Assembly: GCF_003595175.1 (NCBI RefSeq)
Contig: NZ_CP032419.1
Span: 1,736,001 to 1,800,000, forward strand
Length of the DNA: 64,000 nucleotides
Origin: Pseudomonas cavernae
GTDB taxonomy: Bacteria; Pseudomonadota; Gammaproteobacteria; Pseudomonadales; Pseudomonadaceae
Reading direction: 5' to 3'
The notes under the pieces are model-generated. The model ran no database searches. It saw nothing but the letters and a program-made list of their open reading frames with translations, and had not been told where the DNA came from. Shown here one piece after another: positions 22,459-31,024 of this stretch; position 1 is the first letter of the stretch, and each line of letters begins with the position of its first letter. The position numbers and the translations under genes were made by a program.

Positions 22459-23724
22459 ATGAGCGCATCCCGTTTTGCCCTGCGGCGCACCCTGGCCGCC
22501 AGCCTCATTGCCGCCTGCAGCGTCTCGTTCCCGGCTTTCGCGGCAGAACTGCCGGCCGGCACCGTGATTTCCGCGGACAACATCGAGCAGATCAAGAACG
22601 ACACGTTCGAAGGACACAGCATTGCCAGCCTGCTGACCGAGAAGATGGAGTGGCGTATCCGCAACAGCGGCTGGAAGCTGCCCCTGGCAACGTCGCAGGC
22701 CATCGAGCTCGACCCGCGCTGGGTCGAGGCCTCCCAGGCCAATGAAGGCAAGGCGACGATCAACAAGGAGGCCTGCCGGGTGGATGGCTGGGGGGCAGGG
22801 CAACCATTCCCGAAAATCGACATGCAGGATCCGCAGGCGGCGGAGAAGCTCATCTGGAACTGGCACCTTGGGCAGCTGGTGGGGGACGTCTCCCAGGCAC
22901 CACTGTTCGTCCAGTTGCTGATCGACGGCAAGAAGGGCGTCCATGCCGAGCCCGTCGCGGAGTTCACCCGCTACAGGATGAATGGGCGCTTGAGCGGCGC
23001 CAGTACGGTCGAGGGCGATGGCAGCGAGCGTGGCCGCCAGTTGCTCTACTTCAAGTCGCCGTCGGACATGAAGGGCTTGGGGACCTACACCGTCATGTAC
23101 GAGTCCAACAAGGTCAACGATGTATGGGCCTACATTCCAGCCGTGCGCCGGGTTCGGCGGCTTTCCGGTGGCGCCTGGATGGACCCGGTCGGTTCCTCCG
23201 ACCAACTGCAGGACGACCTGGATAGCTTTAATGCGCGGCCTTGCTGGTATCCGCAGTACAAGCTGCTGGGCAAGCGCTGGGTTCTCGCCGTGGCCAATGC
23301 CAAGACCGGACAGTGGAACCCGAAGGGCGAAACATTCGCGCAGAAGTATCCGGGCCTGGAAGACCAGCCGCCGTACTGGAACATGAACGGCGACAACTTC
23401 GAGCCGCGCGAGGTTTACGTGATCGAGGCTACGACGCCTTCGGTCCACCCCTACAGCAAGAAAGTGCTGTACATGGACGTCAAGTACCCGCGCTTCTACT
23501 ACGCCGAAGCCTATGACCGCAAAGGCGAATTCTGGAAATTCATCGAGACCCATTCCTACCTCAACAAGAGCGAGGGCGATGTCCGTACCGCAGGCATCGC
23601 GGTCATTGATTTCAAGCGCAATCACGCCACGGTTTCGCTGATCGATACGGCGACCTGGAAAACCAACTTCGATGCCAAGGCCAGCGACTTCTCGCTGCAG
23701 ACCCTGCAGTCCGTGGGCCGCTGA
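22459..23724 (+). CDS. DUF1329 family periplasmic/outer-membrane lipoprotein-like protein
   Basis: A 421-residue exported protein with a signal peptide ending SFPAFAAELPAG. DUF1329 proteins resemble the LolB/LppX fold; the conserved regions GTYTVMYESNKVNDVWAYIP and VRRLSGGAWMDPVG are visible at about residues 213-245. It is likely a periplasmic carrier partner of the DUF1302 barrel and the MMPL pump. CCGGAG lies ten bases before the ATG. A hairpin covers its stop codon. Confidence 0.85.
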   Translation: MSASRFALRRTLAASLIAACSVSFPAFAAELPAGTVISADNIEQIKNDTFEGHSIASLLTEKMEWRIRNSGWKLPLATSQAIELDPRWVEASQANEGKATINKEACRVDGWGAGQPFPKIDMQDPQAAEKLIWNWHLGQLVGDVSQAPLFVQLLIDGKKGVHAEPVAEFTRYRMNGRLSGASTVEGDGSERGRQLLYFKSPSDMKGLGTYTVMYESNKVNDVWAYIPAVRRVRRLSGGAWMDPVGSSDQLQDDLDSFNARPCWYPQYKLLGKRWVLAVANAKTGQWNPKGETFAQKYPGLEDQPPYWNMNGDNFEPREVYVIEATTPSVHPYSKKVLYMDVKYPRFYYAEAYDRKGEFWKFIETHSYLNKSEGDVRTAGIAVIDFKRNHATVSLIDTATWKTNFDAKASDFSLQTLQSVGR

Positions 23725-23735
23725 CCAGAGCGGCC
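23716..23735 (+). terminator. Hairpin at the DUF1329 stop codon
   Basis: GGCCGCT pairs with AGCGGCC across a six-base loop, overlapping the stop codon of the DUF1329 gene. There is no T-tract, so termination is only possible; it could also protect the transcript 3' end. Confidence 0.3.
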
Positions 23736-23894
23736 AACAAGCGCCGTGCCCGCGAGCGACGTGCCCTCCACCGATGAGGCTGATCTCTCCGGGGGCGAGC
23801 GCGTCCATGTGGTCGCGTAGGGCGATCGCAACAACCAATGACACGGTTCAGGGGCCCGCATGGCGTGAGGTCCCGCGAATCGGAGGAGCCTGAT

Positions 23895-25001
23895 ATGTCC
23901 ATGATGAGAGCTGCACGTCTGCACGAGATTGGCGGAAAATTCACGTTCGACGAAGTCCCTATGCCTGTTCCTGGTGAGCACGATGTGTTGGTCAAGGTCG
24001 AGGCCAGCGGGGTGATTCCCAACCTGAAGAACGTCACCACGCATTTCCCCGAGTGGTACCCCTTCCTGCCGCTCCCGGCGCTGCCGGCGATCTTCGGCCT
24101 GGATACCGCTGGCACCGTCGCAGCAGTCGGCGCTTCGGTCACCTCGTTTAAACCCGGCGATCGCGTCTACGTGAACCCTGGCGTCGGCTGCGGCGAGTGC
24201 CGCTACTGCCGAGAAGGCGAGGCGCCACGTTGTGATGCCTACACTTTCCTGGGTTACTTCGGGTTCGGCGCGGGTTCACAGGCGGTCTTCAAGAAATACC
24301 CCTTTGCCGGCTACGGGCAGTACATGACGGCGCCTGTCACCAATCTTGTGCGCCTGCCGCAGTGTCTGAGCTTTCCGCAGGCCACCCGATTTGGCTATCT
24401 GGGCACCGCCTACTCGGCTATCCGCAAGTCGGCGCTGCGACCTGGCCAGAGCATCTTGATCCTCGGCGCCTCCGGAACCCTGGGCGTGGGTGCGACGCTG
24501 CTGGCGTTGGCCTTCGGCGCGGCGCGTATCGTGGTGGCTGCGCGTGACGAAGGTGCCCTGGCGAAGCTTCGAGAGCTGGATCCGCAGCGCATCCATACCG
24601 TGCGTCTCGGCGCGCAGGAAGCGCATCGGCAGGTTCTCGACAAGGTGCCCGGCGGCGTTGACGTCATGCTCGATACTCTGGGGGCAAAGGCTCCGGCCGA
24701 ACTGTCGGTCGATGCCATGAAAGCAGTCGCCCGCGGCGGTCGGATCATCCAGATCGGCGGTGTGGCCGGGCCGATTCCGATCGATCCGCATCCATTCATG
24801 TGCGCGCAGTTGCAGTACATCGGTTCACTCTGGTTTACCACCGCGGAAGGGGACGAGATGGCCAGCATGATCGAGTCGGGCACGGTCGACTTGTCTCTGC
24901 TTGAAGAGCGGGCTTATCCGCTCGAACGCCTCAACGAGGCGCTCGACGACATCCAGTCGCAGGCGAACGGTTTCACCAATTTCCATATCCTTCACGCCTG
25001 A
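23895..25001 (+). CDS. Medium-chain dehydrogenase/reductase without catalytic zinc ligands
   Basis: A 368-residue MDR-superfamily protein annotated by fold as a zinc alcohol dehydrogenase. The GroES-like domain keeps the structural-zinc lobe CGECRYCREGEAPRC, and the Rossmann domain carries LILGASGTLGVGA for NAD(P). The catalytic zinc ligands are missing: the usual G-I-C-H/G-T-D position reads SGVIPNLKNV, the GHE position reads FGLDTAG, and the third Cys position reads FGYLGTAY. It is therefore more likely an enone or quinone reductase than an alcohol dehydrogenase. CGGAGGAG precedes the ATG at 23895. It could reduce a conjugated double bond on the way to 2,3-dihydroxyphenylpropionate. Confidence 0.8.
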   Translation: MSMMRAARLHEIGGKFTFDEVPMPVPGEHDVLVKVEASGVIPNLKNVTTHFPEWYPFLPLPALPAIFGLDTAGTVAAVGASVTSFKPGDRVYVNPGVGCGECRYCREGEAPRCDAYTFLGYFGFGAGSQAVFKKYPFAGYGQYMTAPVTNLVRLPQCLSFPQATRFGYLGTAYSAIRKSALRPGQSILILGASGTLGVGATLLALAFGAARIVVAARDEGALAKLRELDPQRIHTVRLGAQEAHRQVLDKVPGGVDVMLDTLGAKAPAELSVDAMKAVARGGRIIQIGGVAGPIPIDPHPFMCAQLQYIGSLWFTTAEGDEMASMIESGTVDLSLLEERAYPLERLNEALDDIQSQANGFTNFHILHA

Positions 25002-25088
25002 TACCCGAGACCTTCACCGCGCCGGCGCAGCCTACTGTTGCCAGCTGGCGTGGTGCAGGCCGTATCAGCTTTCGGAAGCGTTCAGACA

Positions 25089-25637
25089 ATGACAACAACA
25101 CGTATCGTGACCGGCCATGACAGCTCCGGTAGTTCGACAATCATCAGCAGCGGCTCACTGGCCGGCGCTGAGGAGTTCACCCACTCGCCAGGTTTCTCCG
25201 CAGCGGTCGTCTGGCAAACTTCTCCAGTTCCGGATATCGCCGACCGTCCCAAGCTCTCGGAACATCCAGCGCGCTCGGTCATCCCCGCGCCGGGCGGCAC
25301 CACAGCATTGCTGGTGACTTTTCCTCCCGACAGCCTGTTTGCCTCGCCCGATTTCGATCCTGCCGCGGCAGCCGGCGAACTCTGTGAGCGCCTGCCTGGG
25401 CTTGGCGAGCTTTTCGAGGCTGACAATCCTGGTTTCCATCGCACCGACTCAATCGACTATGGCATCGTGCTCGAAGGCGAGATCACGCTCGAACTGGATC
25501 AGCAGAGTCACCACCTGAGGCAGGGCGACATCGTGGTGCAAGGGGGCACGCGCCATGCCTGGCGAAACCCCGGCAGCAAGCCGGCGCGACTGCTGTTCGT
25601 ACTGGTCGGCGCCAATCGGCCGGAACGGTCGGGCTGA
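25089..25637 (+). CDS. Cupin-domain protein
   Basis: A 182-residue protein whose C-terminal half (about 115-178) is a single cupin: the first motif lies around DSIDYGIVLEGEITLELD and the second around QGDIVVQGGTRHAWRNPG. The N-terminal half has a His/Thr-rich strand pair that may form a degenerate second barrel. A Glu and the His of GTRHAW remain as possible metal ligands, but the first-motif HxH is not evident, so enzymatic activity is uncertain. The start at 25089 is chosen for the MTTTRIV N-terminus and a GGAAG purine run upstream. A perfect hairpin covers its stop. Confidence 0.7.
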   Translation: MTTTRIVTGHDSSGSSTIISSGSLAGAEEFTHSPGFSAAVVWQTSPVPDIADRPKLSEHPARSVIPAPGGTTALLVTFPPDSLFASPDFDPAAAAGELCERLPGLGELFEADNPGFHRTDSIDYGIVLEGEITLELDQQSHHLRQGDIVVQGGTRHAWRNPGSKPARLLFVLVGANRPERSG

Positions 25638-25654
25638 TCACACTACAGCCCGAC
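25628..25654 (+). terminator. Perfect hairpin after the cupin gene
   Basis: GTCGGGCT at 25628-25635 pairs perfectly with AGCCCGAC at 25647-25654 around an 11-base loop that spans the stop codon. No T-run follows. It is a reasonable end point for the 15-25.6 kb plus-strand transcription units. Confidence 0.45.
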
Positions 25655-26073
25655 TGCCATACATACCTTGGAAAAGGGCTGGCAGGGTTCTCGGCGCTCC
25701 ATGGATATCGTTGTGGACTTTCCTGTGGTCATGATCTGCAGAGATTTCGCAAAGACGAGCGGCGCCGAGAAGGGGCATGTTTCTTGCCCTGTACAGTCAG
25801 CGGCTCGATTTCGCAGGGTAAGTGTTACCTAATCGACCAACTCCAGACCCTGTGGCTATTCAGTTGCTGATTTTCATCACAAGTCGTACCGGCATGTTCC
25901 CTTTCTCCCCGAGAGAAATGGCGAATAGCCGAAGCGATCTGGCGCTCGGTTGGCAACCTGTGCACGCGTATCCGTGAGCGGAGCCAGGGATTCATGCCAC
26001 GGCCAGTCGTATGCCTTGTGCCGGCCTGAATGACGATCTGCCTTTTCATCAACTACGGCAGAGGGATAACGCG
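25655..26073. other. Non-coding region upstream of the XylS-like regulator
   Basis: About 420 bases without a supported gene. It should hold the promoter of the regulator. It does not contain a full copy of the six-member activated promoter motif, which suggests the regulator is not expressed from the same type of site. No other boxes are clear enough to name. Confidence 0.45.
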
Positions 26074-27075
26074 ATGGATAATCTGGTTTTTTCTGCGATC
26101 ACACCTCCTGAAGTCGTCTTGTCGCGATTCGAACTATGCCGCACGCATGATCTCGAAGAGGCCCGGCGCTGGGGCGATCGCATTTTCTGCGGCCACCGCC
26201 TGCGCAGTCTGGACGGCAACGGTCCGGTGAACGCCCGTCTGTATTACCGACCTGTCGGTGGTATCGGTATCGGGCGCTTGACCTTCGGCAGCCATGTCAC
26301 CATCGAACCCGACGTGCTCGATTCGTTTGCCCTGATCCAGATGCCGATCTGCGGCCAGGAAATGATCGAGTATGGCAATGAGCGGGTGCTGTCCACGCCG
26401 AAGCTGGGTTCGATCCTCAATGCCGAGTCGCGATTCAGGATCAACCATGGCCCGCGTACCGAGAAACTGATGGTCCGAGTCGACCGCAGCCTGCTCGAGC
26501 GGCACTGCCAGCAGCACCTGGGGCGTACCTTGCGCAAGGGCGTCGAGTTCCAAACTGCGATGCCGCTGGACACTCCGGAAGGGCTGCGCTGGATGCGCAT
26601 GATCGGTTGGCTCTACGACAGCCTGTCGAACGACGATGAGCTGCCGCCGCTGCTCGTCGGGCAGTTCGAGAGCACCCTGGTTACGATGCTGCTCGCCTGC
26701 CAGCCGCACACCTATAGTGAGGAGCTGTGTGCAGACCCGCGTGCCTCCATCGCCCCGGCGTTCGTGAAACGGGTGGAGCGGTACATCGAGGAACACGCCC
26801 ACGAGCCGATTTCCATTGTCGACATGGCCGAGTACGCGGGCGTCAGCAGCCGCTCGTTGTTCACCGGGTTCAGGCGCTTCCGCAATACCTCGCCGATGCT
26901 GTACCTCAAGGAGGTCAGGCTGCGTTACGTCCAGGAGGAGCTGCAGCGACAGAGCACCGGCTCCACCACCGTGACCGCCGTGGCCTATCGCTGGGGTTTC
27001 AGCCACCTCGGCCACTTCACCACTGACTACAAGCGCCGTTTCGGCGAAAGCCCCTCGGAAACCCTGGCGCGCTAA
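26074..27075 (+). CDS. AraC/XylS-family activator, OxoS-like
   Basis: A 333-residue regulator. The N-terminal part (about 20-190) fits the AraC_binding_2 type sensing domain found in XylS-like activators (core about PLDTPEGLRWMRMI and following). The C-terminal part (about 228-330) is the two-HTH AraC domain with SIVDMAEYAGVSSRSLFTGF as first recognition region and AVAYRWGFSHLGHFTTDYKRRFGESP as the second. The ATG at 26074 follows AGAGGG. It is directly upstream of, and on the same strand as, one of the six shared promoters and is the only XylS-type regulator in the catabolic block, so it is the best candidate to bind them. In P. putida 86 the XylS-type OxoS plays this role for quinoline genes. 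Confidence 0.85.
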   Translation: MDNLVFSAITPPEVVLSRFELCRTHDLEEARRWGDRIFCGHRLRSLDGNGPVNARLYYRPVGGIGIGRLTFGSHVTIEPDVLDSFALIQMPICGQEMIEYGNERVLSTPKLGSILNAESRFRINHGPRTEKLMVRVDRSLLERHCQQHLGRTLRKGVEFQTAMPLDTPEGLRWMRMIGWLYDSLSNDDELPPLLVGQFESTLVTMLLACQPHTYSEELCADPRASIAPAFVKRVERYIEEHAHEPISIVDMAEYAGVSSRSLFTGFRRFRNTSPMLYLKEVRLRYVQEELQRQSTGSTTVTAVAYRWGFSHLGHFTTDYKRRFGESPSETLAR

Positions 27076-27112
27076 GCGCACCGGACAGGGATGTCCTCCA
27101 ACGCGCATTTCC

Positions 27113-27174
27113 TGCGCTAGTGGGATAAGGCGCTCGGTACCGGGAGCGTCAATCCGGACACCACTTCCTAGGAT
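27113..27174 (+). promoter_or_regulatory. OxoS/XylS-type activated promoter before the first Rieske gene
   Basis: Copy C: TGCGCT (27113-27118), AGT, GGGATA (27122-27127), 15 bases, GGAGCG (27143-27148), 20 bases, TAGGAT (27169-27174). The first box and GGGATA are exact. It lies 38 bases after the regulator stop and 60 bases before the Rieske start codon. Confidence 0.8.
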
Positions 27175-27234
27175 GACTGACAAGCGAGCCGCAGTGCGAC
27201 GCCATTGTCCCGTCAGCCTTTTGGGAGTTCCCTC

Positions 27235-28569
27235 ATGTCCGAGCAGCCCATCATTCGCCGTCGCCAGGTCACCACTGGCATCAGCGATTCCCGCGTCAAC
27301 AACGCCAAGACCCAGAGCCAGTACCAGCCCTACAAGGACGCCGCCTGGGGCTTCATCAACCACTGGTACCCGGCACTGTTCAGCCATGAGCTGGCTGAGG
27401 ACCAGGTCGAGGGCATCCAGATCTGCGGCATTCCGATTGTCCTGCGCCGGGTCGATGGGCGCGTATTCGCACTCAAGGACCAGTGTCTGCACCGTGGCGT
27501 GCGCCTCTCGGAGAAGCCCACCTGCTTCAACAAAAGCACCATCTCCTGCTGGTACCACGGCTTCACCTTCGACCTCGAGAGCGGCAGGCTGGCAACCATC
27601 GTCGCCAACCCGGATGACAAGCTGATCGGCACCACGGGCATCACCACCTATCCGGTGCATGAGGTCAACGGCATGATCTTCGTCTTCGTTCGCGAGGATG
27701 ACTTCCCGGATGCGGATGTGCCGCCGCTGGAGCAGGACCTCCCGTTCCGCTTCCCGGAGCGCAGCGAACAGTTCCCCCATCCGATGTGGCCGGTCTCGCC
27801 CAGCGTGCTGGACCAGAATGCCATGGTTCTGGGTATGCACCGCACAGGTTTCGGCAACTGGCGGATTGCCTGCGAGAACGGTTTCGACAACGCGCACATC
27901 CTGGTGCACAAGGACAATACCATCGTCCACGCAATGGATTGGGTGCTGCCTCTGGGCTGGGTACCCACCAGCGACGACTGCATTGAGGTGGTTGAGGAGG
28001 AGCACGGGCCCAAAGGCATGATGCAGTGGCTCTTCACTGACAAATGGGCGCCGGTGGTGGAGAACCAGGAGCTCGGCCTCAAGGTGGAGGGCGTCAACGG
28101 TCGTGCCTACCGTACCTCCGTGGTTATGCCAGGGGTGCTAATGGTCGAGAACTGGCCGGGCGAGCGCATGGCCCAGTACGAATGGTACGTGCCAATCACC
28201 GACGATACCCATGAGTATTGGGAGGTCATCGTGCAGGTGTGCGACACCCCGGAGGAGCGCCAGAAGTACCAGTACCGTTATGACCACGTGTACAAGCCGC
28301 TGTGCCTGCACGGTTTCAACGATTGCGACATATACGCCCGCGAGGCGATGCAGAACTTCTACGCCGATGGCACTGGCTGGAATGACGAGCAGCTGGTTTC
28401 CACCGACGTCTCGCCGATCACCTGGCGCAAGCTGGCCTCGCGCTGGAATCGGGGCATTGCCAAGCCCGGTCGCGGCGTAAAGGGGGCGGTCAAGGACTCC
28501 AGCCTGATTTTCAAGGACACCGCCGACGGCAGGCGTCCAGGGTACAAGGTGAAGAAAATCGAAGACTGA
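27235..28569 (+). CDS. Rieske non-heme iron oxygenase, CarAa/OxoO-like terminal component
   Basis: A 444-residue ring-hydroxylating oxygenase. The Rieske [2Fe-2S] ligands are CLH and CWYH (about residues 87-108); the mononuclear iron ligands are in ENGFDNAHILVHKDN (two His) and in FNDCDIYAREAM (Asp). The C-terminal block FYADGTGWNDEQL and ITWRKLASRWNRGI closely resembles carbazole dioxygenase CarAa and 2-oxoquinoline 8-monooxygenase OxoO, which are homo-oligomers that act on N-heteroarenes. GGGAG precedes the ATG. No beta subunit is encoded, as expected for this group. Its likely electron donor is the OxoR-like reductase at 40.8 kb, which shares the same promoter type. Confidence 0.9.
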   Translation: MSEQPIIRRRQVTTGISDSRVNNAKTQSQYQPYKDAAWGFINHWYPALFSHELAEDQVEGIQICGIPIVLRRVDGRVFALKDQCLHRGVRLSEKPTCFNKSTISCWYHGFTFDLESGRLATIVANPDDKLIGTTGITTYPVHEVNGMIFVFVREDDFPDADVPPLEQDLPFRFPERSEQFPHPMWPVSPSVLDQNAMVLGMHRTGFGNWRIACENGFDNAHILVHKDNTIVHAMDWVLPLGWVPTSDDCIEVVEEEHGPKGMMQWLFTDKWAPVVENQELGLKVEGVNGRAYRTSVVMPGVLMVENWPGERMAQYEWYVPITDDTHEYWEVIVQVCDTPEERQKYQYRYDHVYKPLCLHGFNDCDIYAREAMQNFYADGTGWNDEQLVSTDVSPITWRKLASRWNRGIAKPGRGVKGAVKDSSLIFKDTADGRRPGYKVKKIED

Positions 28570-28580
28570 TTTTTGATCCT

Positions 28581-28605
28581 TCCGGCGCGGCTCCGTCGCG
28601 CCGGA
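28581..28605 (+). terminator. Intercistronic hairpin after the first Rieske gene
   Basis: TCCGGCGCG (28581-28589) pairs perfectly with CGCGCCGGA (28597-28605) around a seven-base loop. It lies between the Rieske gene and the hydrolase gene. Without a T-tract it may attenuate read-through or stabilise the upstream message rather than end transcription. Confidence 0.4.
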
Positions 28606-28628
28606 CATCCCTTGGCATGGAGACTCCG

Positions 28629-29492
28629 ATGAACGACGAAGCTATTCCATCCAGCAGTTTTGTCACGGTCGATGGCGTGCGCTTGCACTATCACCTGGTC
28701 GATGGCCCGGACGACCGCCTGCCAGTGATCTTTACCCATGGTGGCGGACCCGGCAGCACGGCCTGGAGCAATTTCCGGCAAAGTGCTGCGGCGTTCGCCG
28801 AGCACTACCCCTGCTACTTCCTCGACTTCCCGCAGTTCGGCGGGTCCGACATGGTGCCGGTCGAAGGACCAGTGTTCAGCTGGCACGCGCGCAAGCTGCT
28901 GGGCTTTATGGATGCCCTGGGCATTCGCCAGGCTCATCTGGTCAATCAGTCCTTTGGTGGGTGCGTAGCGGTTCGTTTCGCCGCGGACCACCCCGAACGG
29001 GTCGGTCGATTGCTGATGATCGGTTCGCAACCGGTGGCGCGCGGTGTCCTGCAGCCGCTGCCGCTCTTCAGCAAGCATGCAGCCAGCTTGATGTCCGATT
29101 ACTTCTTCGCAGACGGTGGTCCGAGCCTCGAGAAGATGCGCGCGCTGATCTGCCGCTATGAGTTGCACGATGACGCTAGGATCGACGAAGCAAGCCTGCG
29201 TCTGCGTTATGAGGCCAGCTGCAACCCTGCCTTCCACGAACTGCTCAAGCGGCCTGGCGCGTTCGGTGAATGGGAAAGCCTGGTACCCCTGTTTGCCGAG
29301 GTGAAGGCTCCGACCCTTATTGTCTGGGGGCTACACGACTGGTTCGGCGGCATCGATGTGCCGATGCTGATGCTCAACCAGTTCGCCGACGCTCGTCTGC
29401 ATGTCATGGGCAATGCTGCCCACCATCTGCAGACTGAGTATCCGGCCGAGTTCAATGCGCTTGCCTTGACCTTCATCGGGGGCCAGCGATGA
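28629..29492 (+). CDS. Alpha/beta-fold hydrolase
   Basis: A 287-residue hydrolase related to MhpC-type and proline-iminopeptidase-like enzymes. The oxyanion region is THGGGPGSTAW, the nucleophile elbow is VNQSFGGC (Asn rather than Gly before the Ser, as in meta-cleavage hydrolases), the acid is in WGLHDWFGG and the catalytic His in MGNAAHHLQ. It may hydrolyse a lactone, ester, amide or C-C bond. Its stop overlaps the amidase start by four bases (ATGA), so the two proteins are translationally coupled and probably act in sequence. The 28629 ATG is preferred to 28617 because GGAG then lies at the right distance. Confidence 0.85.
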   Translation: MNDEAIPSSSFVTVDGVRLHYHLVDGPDDRLPVIFTHGGGPGSTAWSNFRQSAAAFAEHYPCYFLDFPQFGGSDMVPVEGPVFSWHARKLLGFMDALGIRQAHLVNQSFGGCVAVRFAADHPERVGRLLMIGSQPVARGVLQPLPLFSKHAASLMSDYFFADGGPSLEKMRALICRYELHDDARIDEASLRLRYEASCNPAFHELLKRPGAFGEWESLVPLFAEVKAPTLIVWGLHDWFGGIDVPMLMLNQFADARLHVMGNAAHHLQTEYPAEFNALALTFIGGQR

Positions 29493-30889
29493 CCGACGAG
29501 CTGCACTACCTGGAGATGTACGAGCTGTCCCTGCTCATACGCTCTGGAAAGGTGTCCCCGGTGGACGTTACCGAAACTCTGCTGGCGCGGATCGACAAGC
29601 TCGATGGTCAGTTGCACGGCTATGCACGGGTCACCCCGGAGCTGGCCATGGAGCAGGCCCGCGAAGCCGAGAGGGAGTTGATGCGTGGCGTATGCCGCAG
29701 CCCGTTGCACGGCATTCCGATTGCGCTGAAGGATCTGTTTCACACGGCGGGGATTCCCACCTCGGCGGGCATGCCGATCCATCGAGATTTCATCCCGCAG
29801 GAGGACGCCACAGTGGTCGCCCGACTGCGAGAAGCCGGTAGCGTACTGCTCGGCAAGCTGAACATGACCGAAGGTGCTTTCGCCATCCATCATCCGAACA
29901 TACCGACGCCGCAGAACCCCTGGCATGCGGAACATTGGGCCGGCGCCTCGTCCAGTGGAAGCGGTGTGGCGACTGCAGCGGGCCTGTGTTACGCGGCGCT
30001 CGGCACCGATACGGGGGGATCGATCCGGTTTCCTTGTGCGGCCAATGGCCTGACAGGCCTCAAGCCAACTTGGGGACGTGTCAGTCGACACGGCTGTTTC
30101 GAGCTCGCGGCCAGCCTCGATCATGTCGGTCCGATGGCGCGCAGTGCGCGGGATGTGCTGTTCCTTCTGTCGACCATCGCGGGTCATGACCCGAAGGATC
30201 CGACCTCCCTGCCGGGTATCTGCCTGGAGGTCCCGGGGATCGACGACAGCTTCCACAAGCTGCGCGTCGGAGTCGATGAAGCCTGGCTCAGCGACGGTGT
30301 GGACGTGGCCACTCAGCATGCGCTGCAACGGGTGTTGGCCATTGTTCGCAGCGGTGGCGGCACGCTGCACCGCATACGGATGCCGGATACCCATGCGGTG
30401 ACCCGCAACTGGGAGGCGCACTGCGGCGTCCAGGCAGCGGTTGCACATGCCGAAACCTATCCAGGACTGGCGTATGCCTACGGTCCGGCGTTGAGTCGCC
30501 TGATTGACCAGGGCAGGGCCATGAGCGCAATGGAGTACCAGCGTGTACTGCTCGATGCGCAATGCTTCAGCGGTGAGCTGGAAGCCGTACTGGGTGATGT
30601 CGACCTGCTGATCGCCCCGGTCCAACCGCTAGCCGCCCCGACCCACAGGCAACTCGAATCTCTCGCCCTGGACCCAGAGGCGAACCGACGCCTGATCCAG
30701 TTTACCGCGCCGTTCAATGTCAGCGGCCACCCTTGTCTCAGCCTGCCATGCGGCTTTACCGAAGCGGGCTTGCCGGTGGGCTGCCAGTTCATTGCCGGTA
30801 AGGGGAGGGAGGCAATCCTCTGCCGAGCCGGTATGGCACTGCAGAAAGTCACTGACTGGCACAAGGCTCGACCGGCGTGTCGTGGATGA
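29489..30889 (+). CDS. Amidase signature family enzyme
   Basis: A 466-residue amidase. The Ser-cisSer-Lys triad can be placed: Lys in IALKDLFHTAG (about residue 80), the Gly/Ser stretch GASSSGSGVATAAG (about 151-164) and the nucleophile in TDTGGSIRFPC (about 173-183). Such enzymes hydrolyse amides to acid plus ammonia or amine. It overlaps the hydrolase gene by four bases. In the proposed pathway it is a good candidate to open a lactam or remove nitrogen from an oxidised N-heterocycle; simple uptake of aliphatic or aromatic amides is the alternative. The N-terminus YLEMYELSLLIRSGKVSPVDV is typical of the family. Confidence 0.9.
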   Translation: MTDELHYLEMYELSLLIRSGKVSPVDVTETLLARIDKLDGQLHGYARVTPELAMEQAREAERELMRGVCRSPLHGIPIALKDLFHTAGIPTSAGMPIHRDFIPQEDATVVARLREAGSVLLGKLNMTEGAFAIHHPNIPTPQNPWHAEHWAGASSSGSGVATAAGLCYAALGTDTGGSIRFPCAANGLTGLKPTWGRVSRHGCFELAASLDHVGPMARSARDVLFLLSTIAGHDPKDPTSLPGICLEVPGIDDSFHKLRVGVDEAWLSDGVDVATQHALQRVLAIVRSGGGTLHRIRMPDTHAVTRNWEAHCGVQAAVAHAETYPGLAYAYGPALSRLIDQGRAMSAMEYQRVLLDAQCFSGELEAVLGDVDLLIAPVQPLAAPTHRQLESLALDPEANRRLIQFTAPFNVSGHPCLSLPCGFTEAGLPVGCQFIAGKGREAILCRAGMALQKVTDWHKARPACRG

Positions 30890-30914
30890 TCCGTGCCGGT
30901 TGGGGTGGATTTTC

Positions 30915-30976
30915 TGCGCTGGTGGGATAAGTCGCTCGGTCCCGGGAGCGTCAGCACAACCTGTGCTTCTTAGGAT
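30915..30976 (+). promoter_or_regulatory. OxoS/XylS-type activated promoter before the cytochrome c gene
   Basis: Copy D: TGCGCT (30915-30920), GGT, GGGATA (30924-30929), 15 bases, GGAGCG (30945-30950), 20 bases, TAGGAT (30971-30976). It is the closest sibling of copy C, also in the flanking bases (GCTCGGT, CCGGGAGCGTCA). Confidence 0.8.
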
Positions 30977-31024
30977 GAGTTGCAAGAGCGGCGCAGCCTC
31001 TGACGTCTTTAAAGGAGAGACAAG

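Noticed and set aside
23895..25001. Calling this gene a zinc alcohol dehydrogenase
   Set aside because: The catalytic zinc ligands are missing, so the name would misstate the likely chemistry.
26054..26074. GGGATAA just before the XylS-like regulator start codon as an autoregulatory site
   Set aside because: The upstream box reads TACGGC, the second half-site would fall in the coding region without match, and AGAGGG here serves as the ribosome site.
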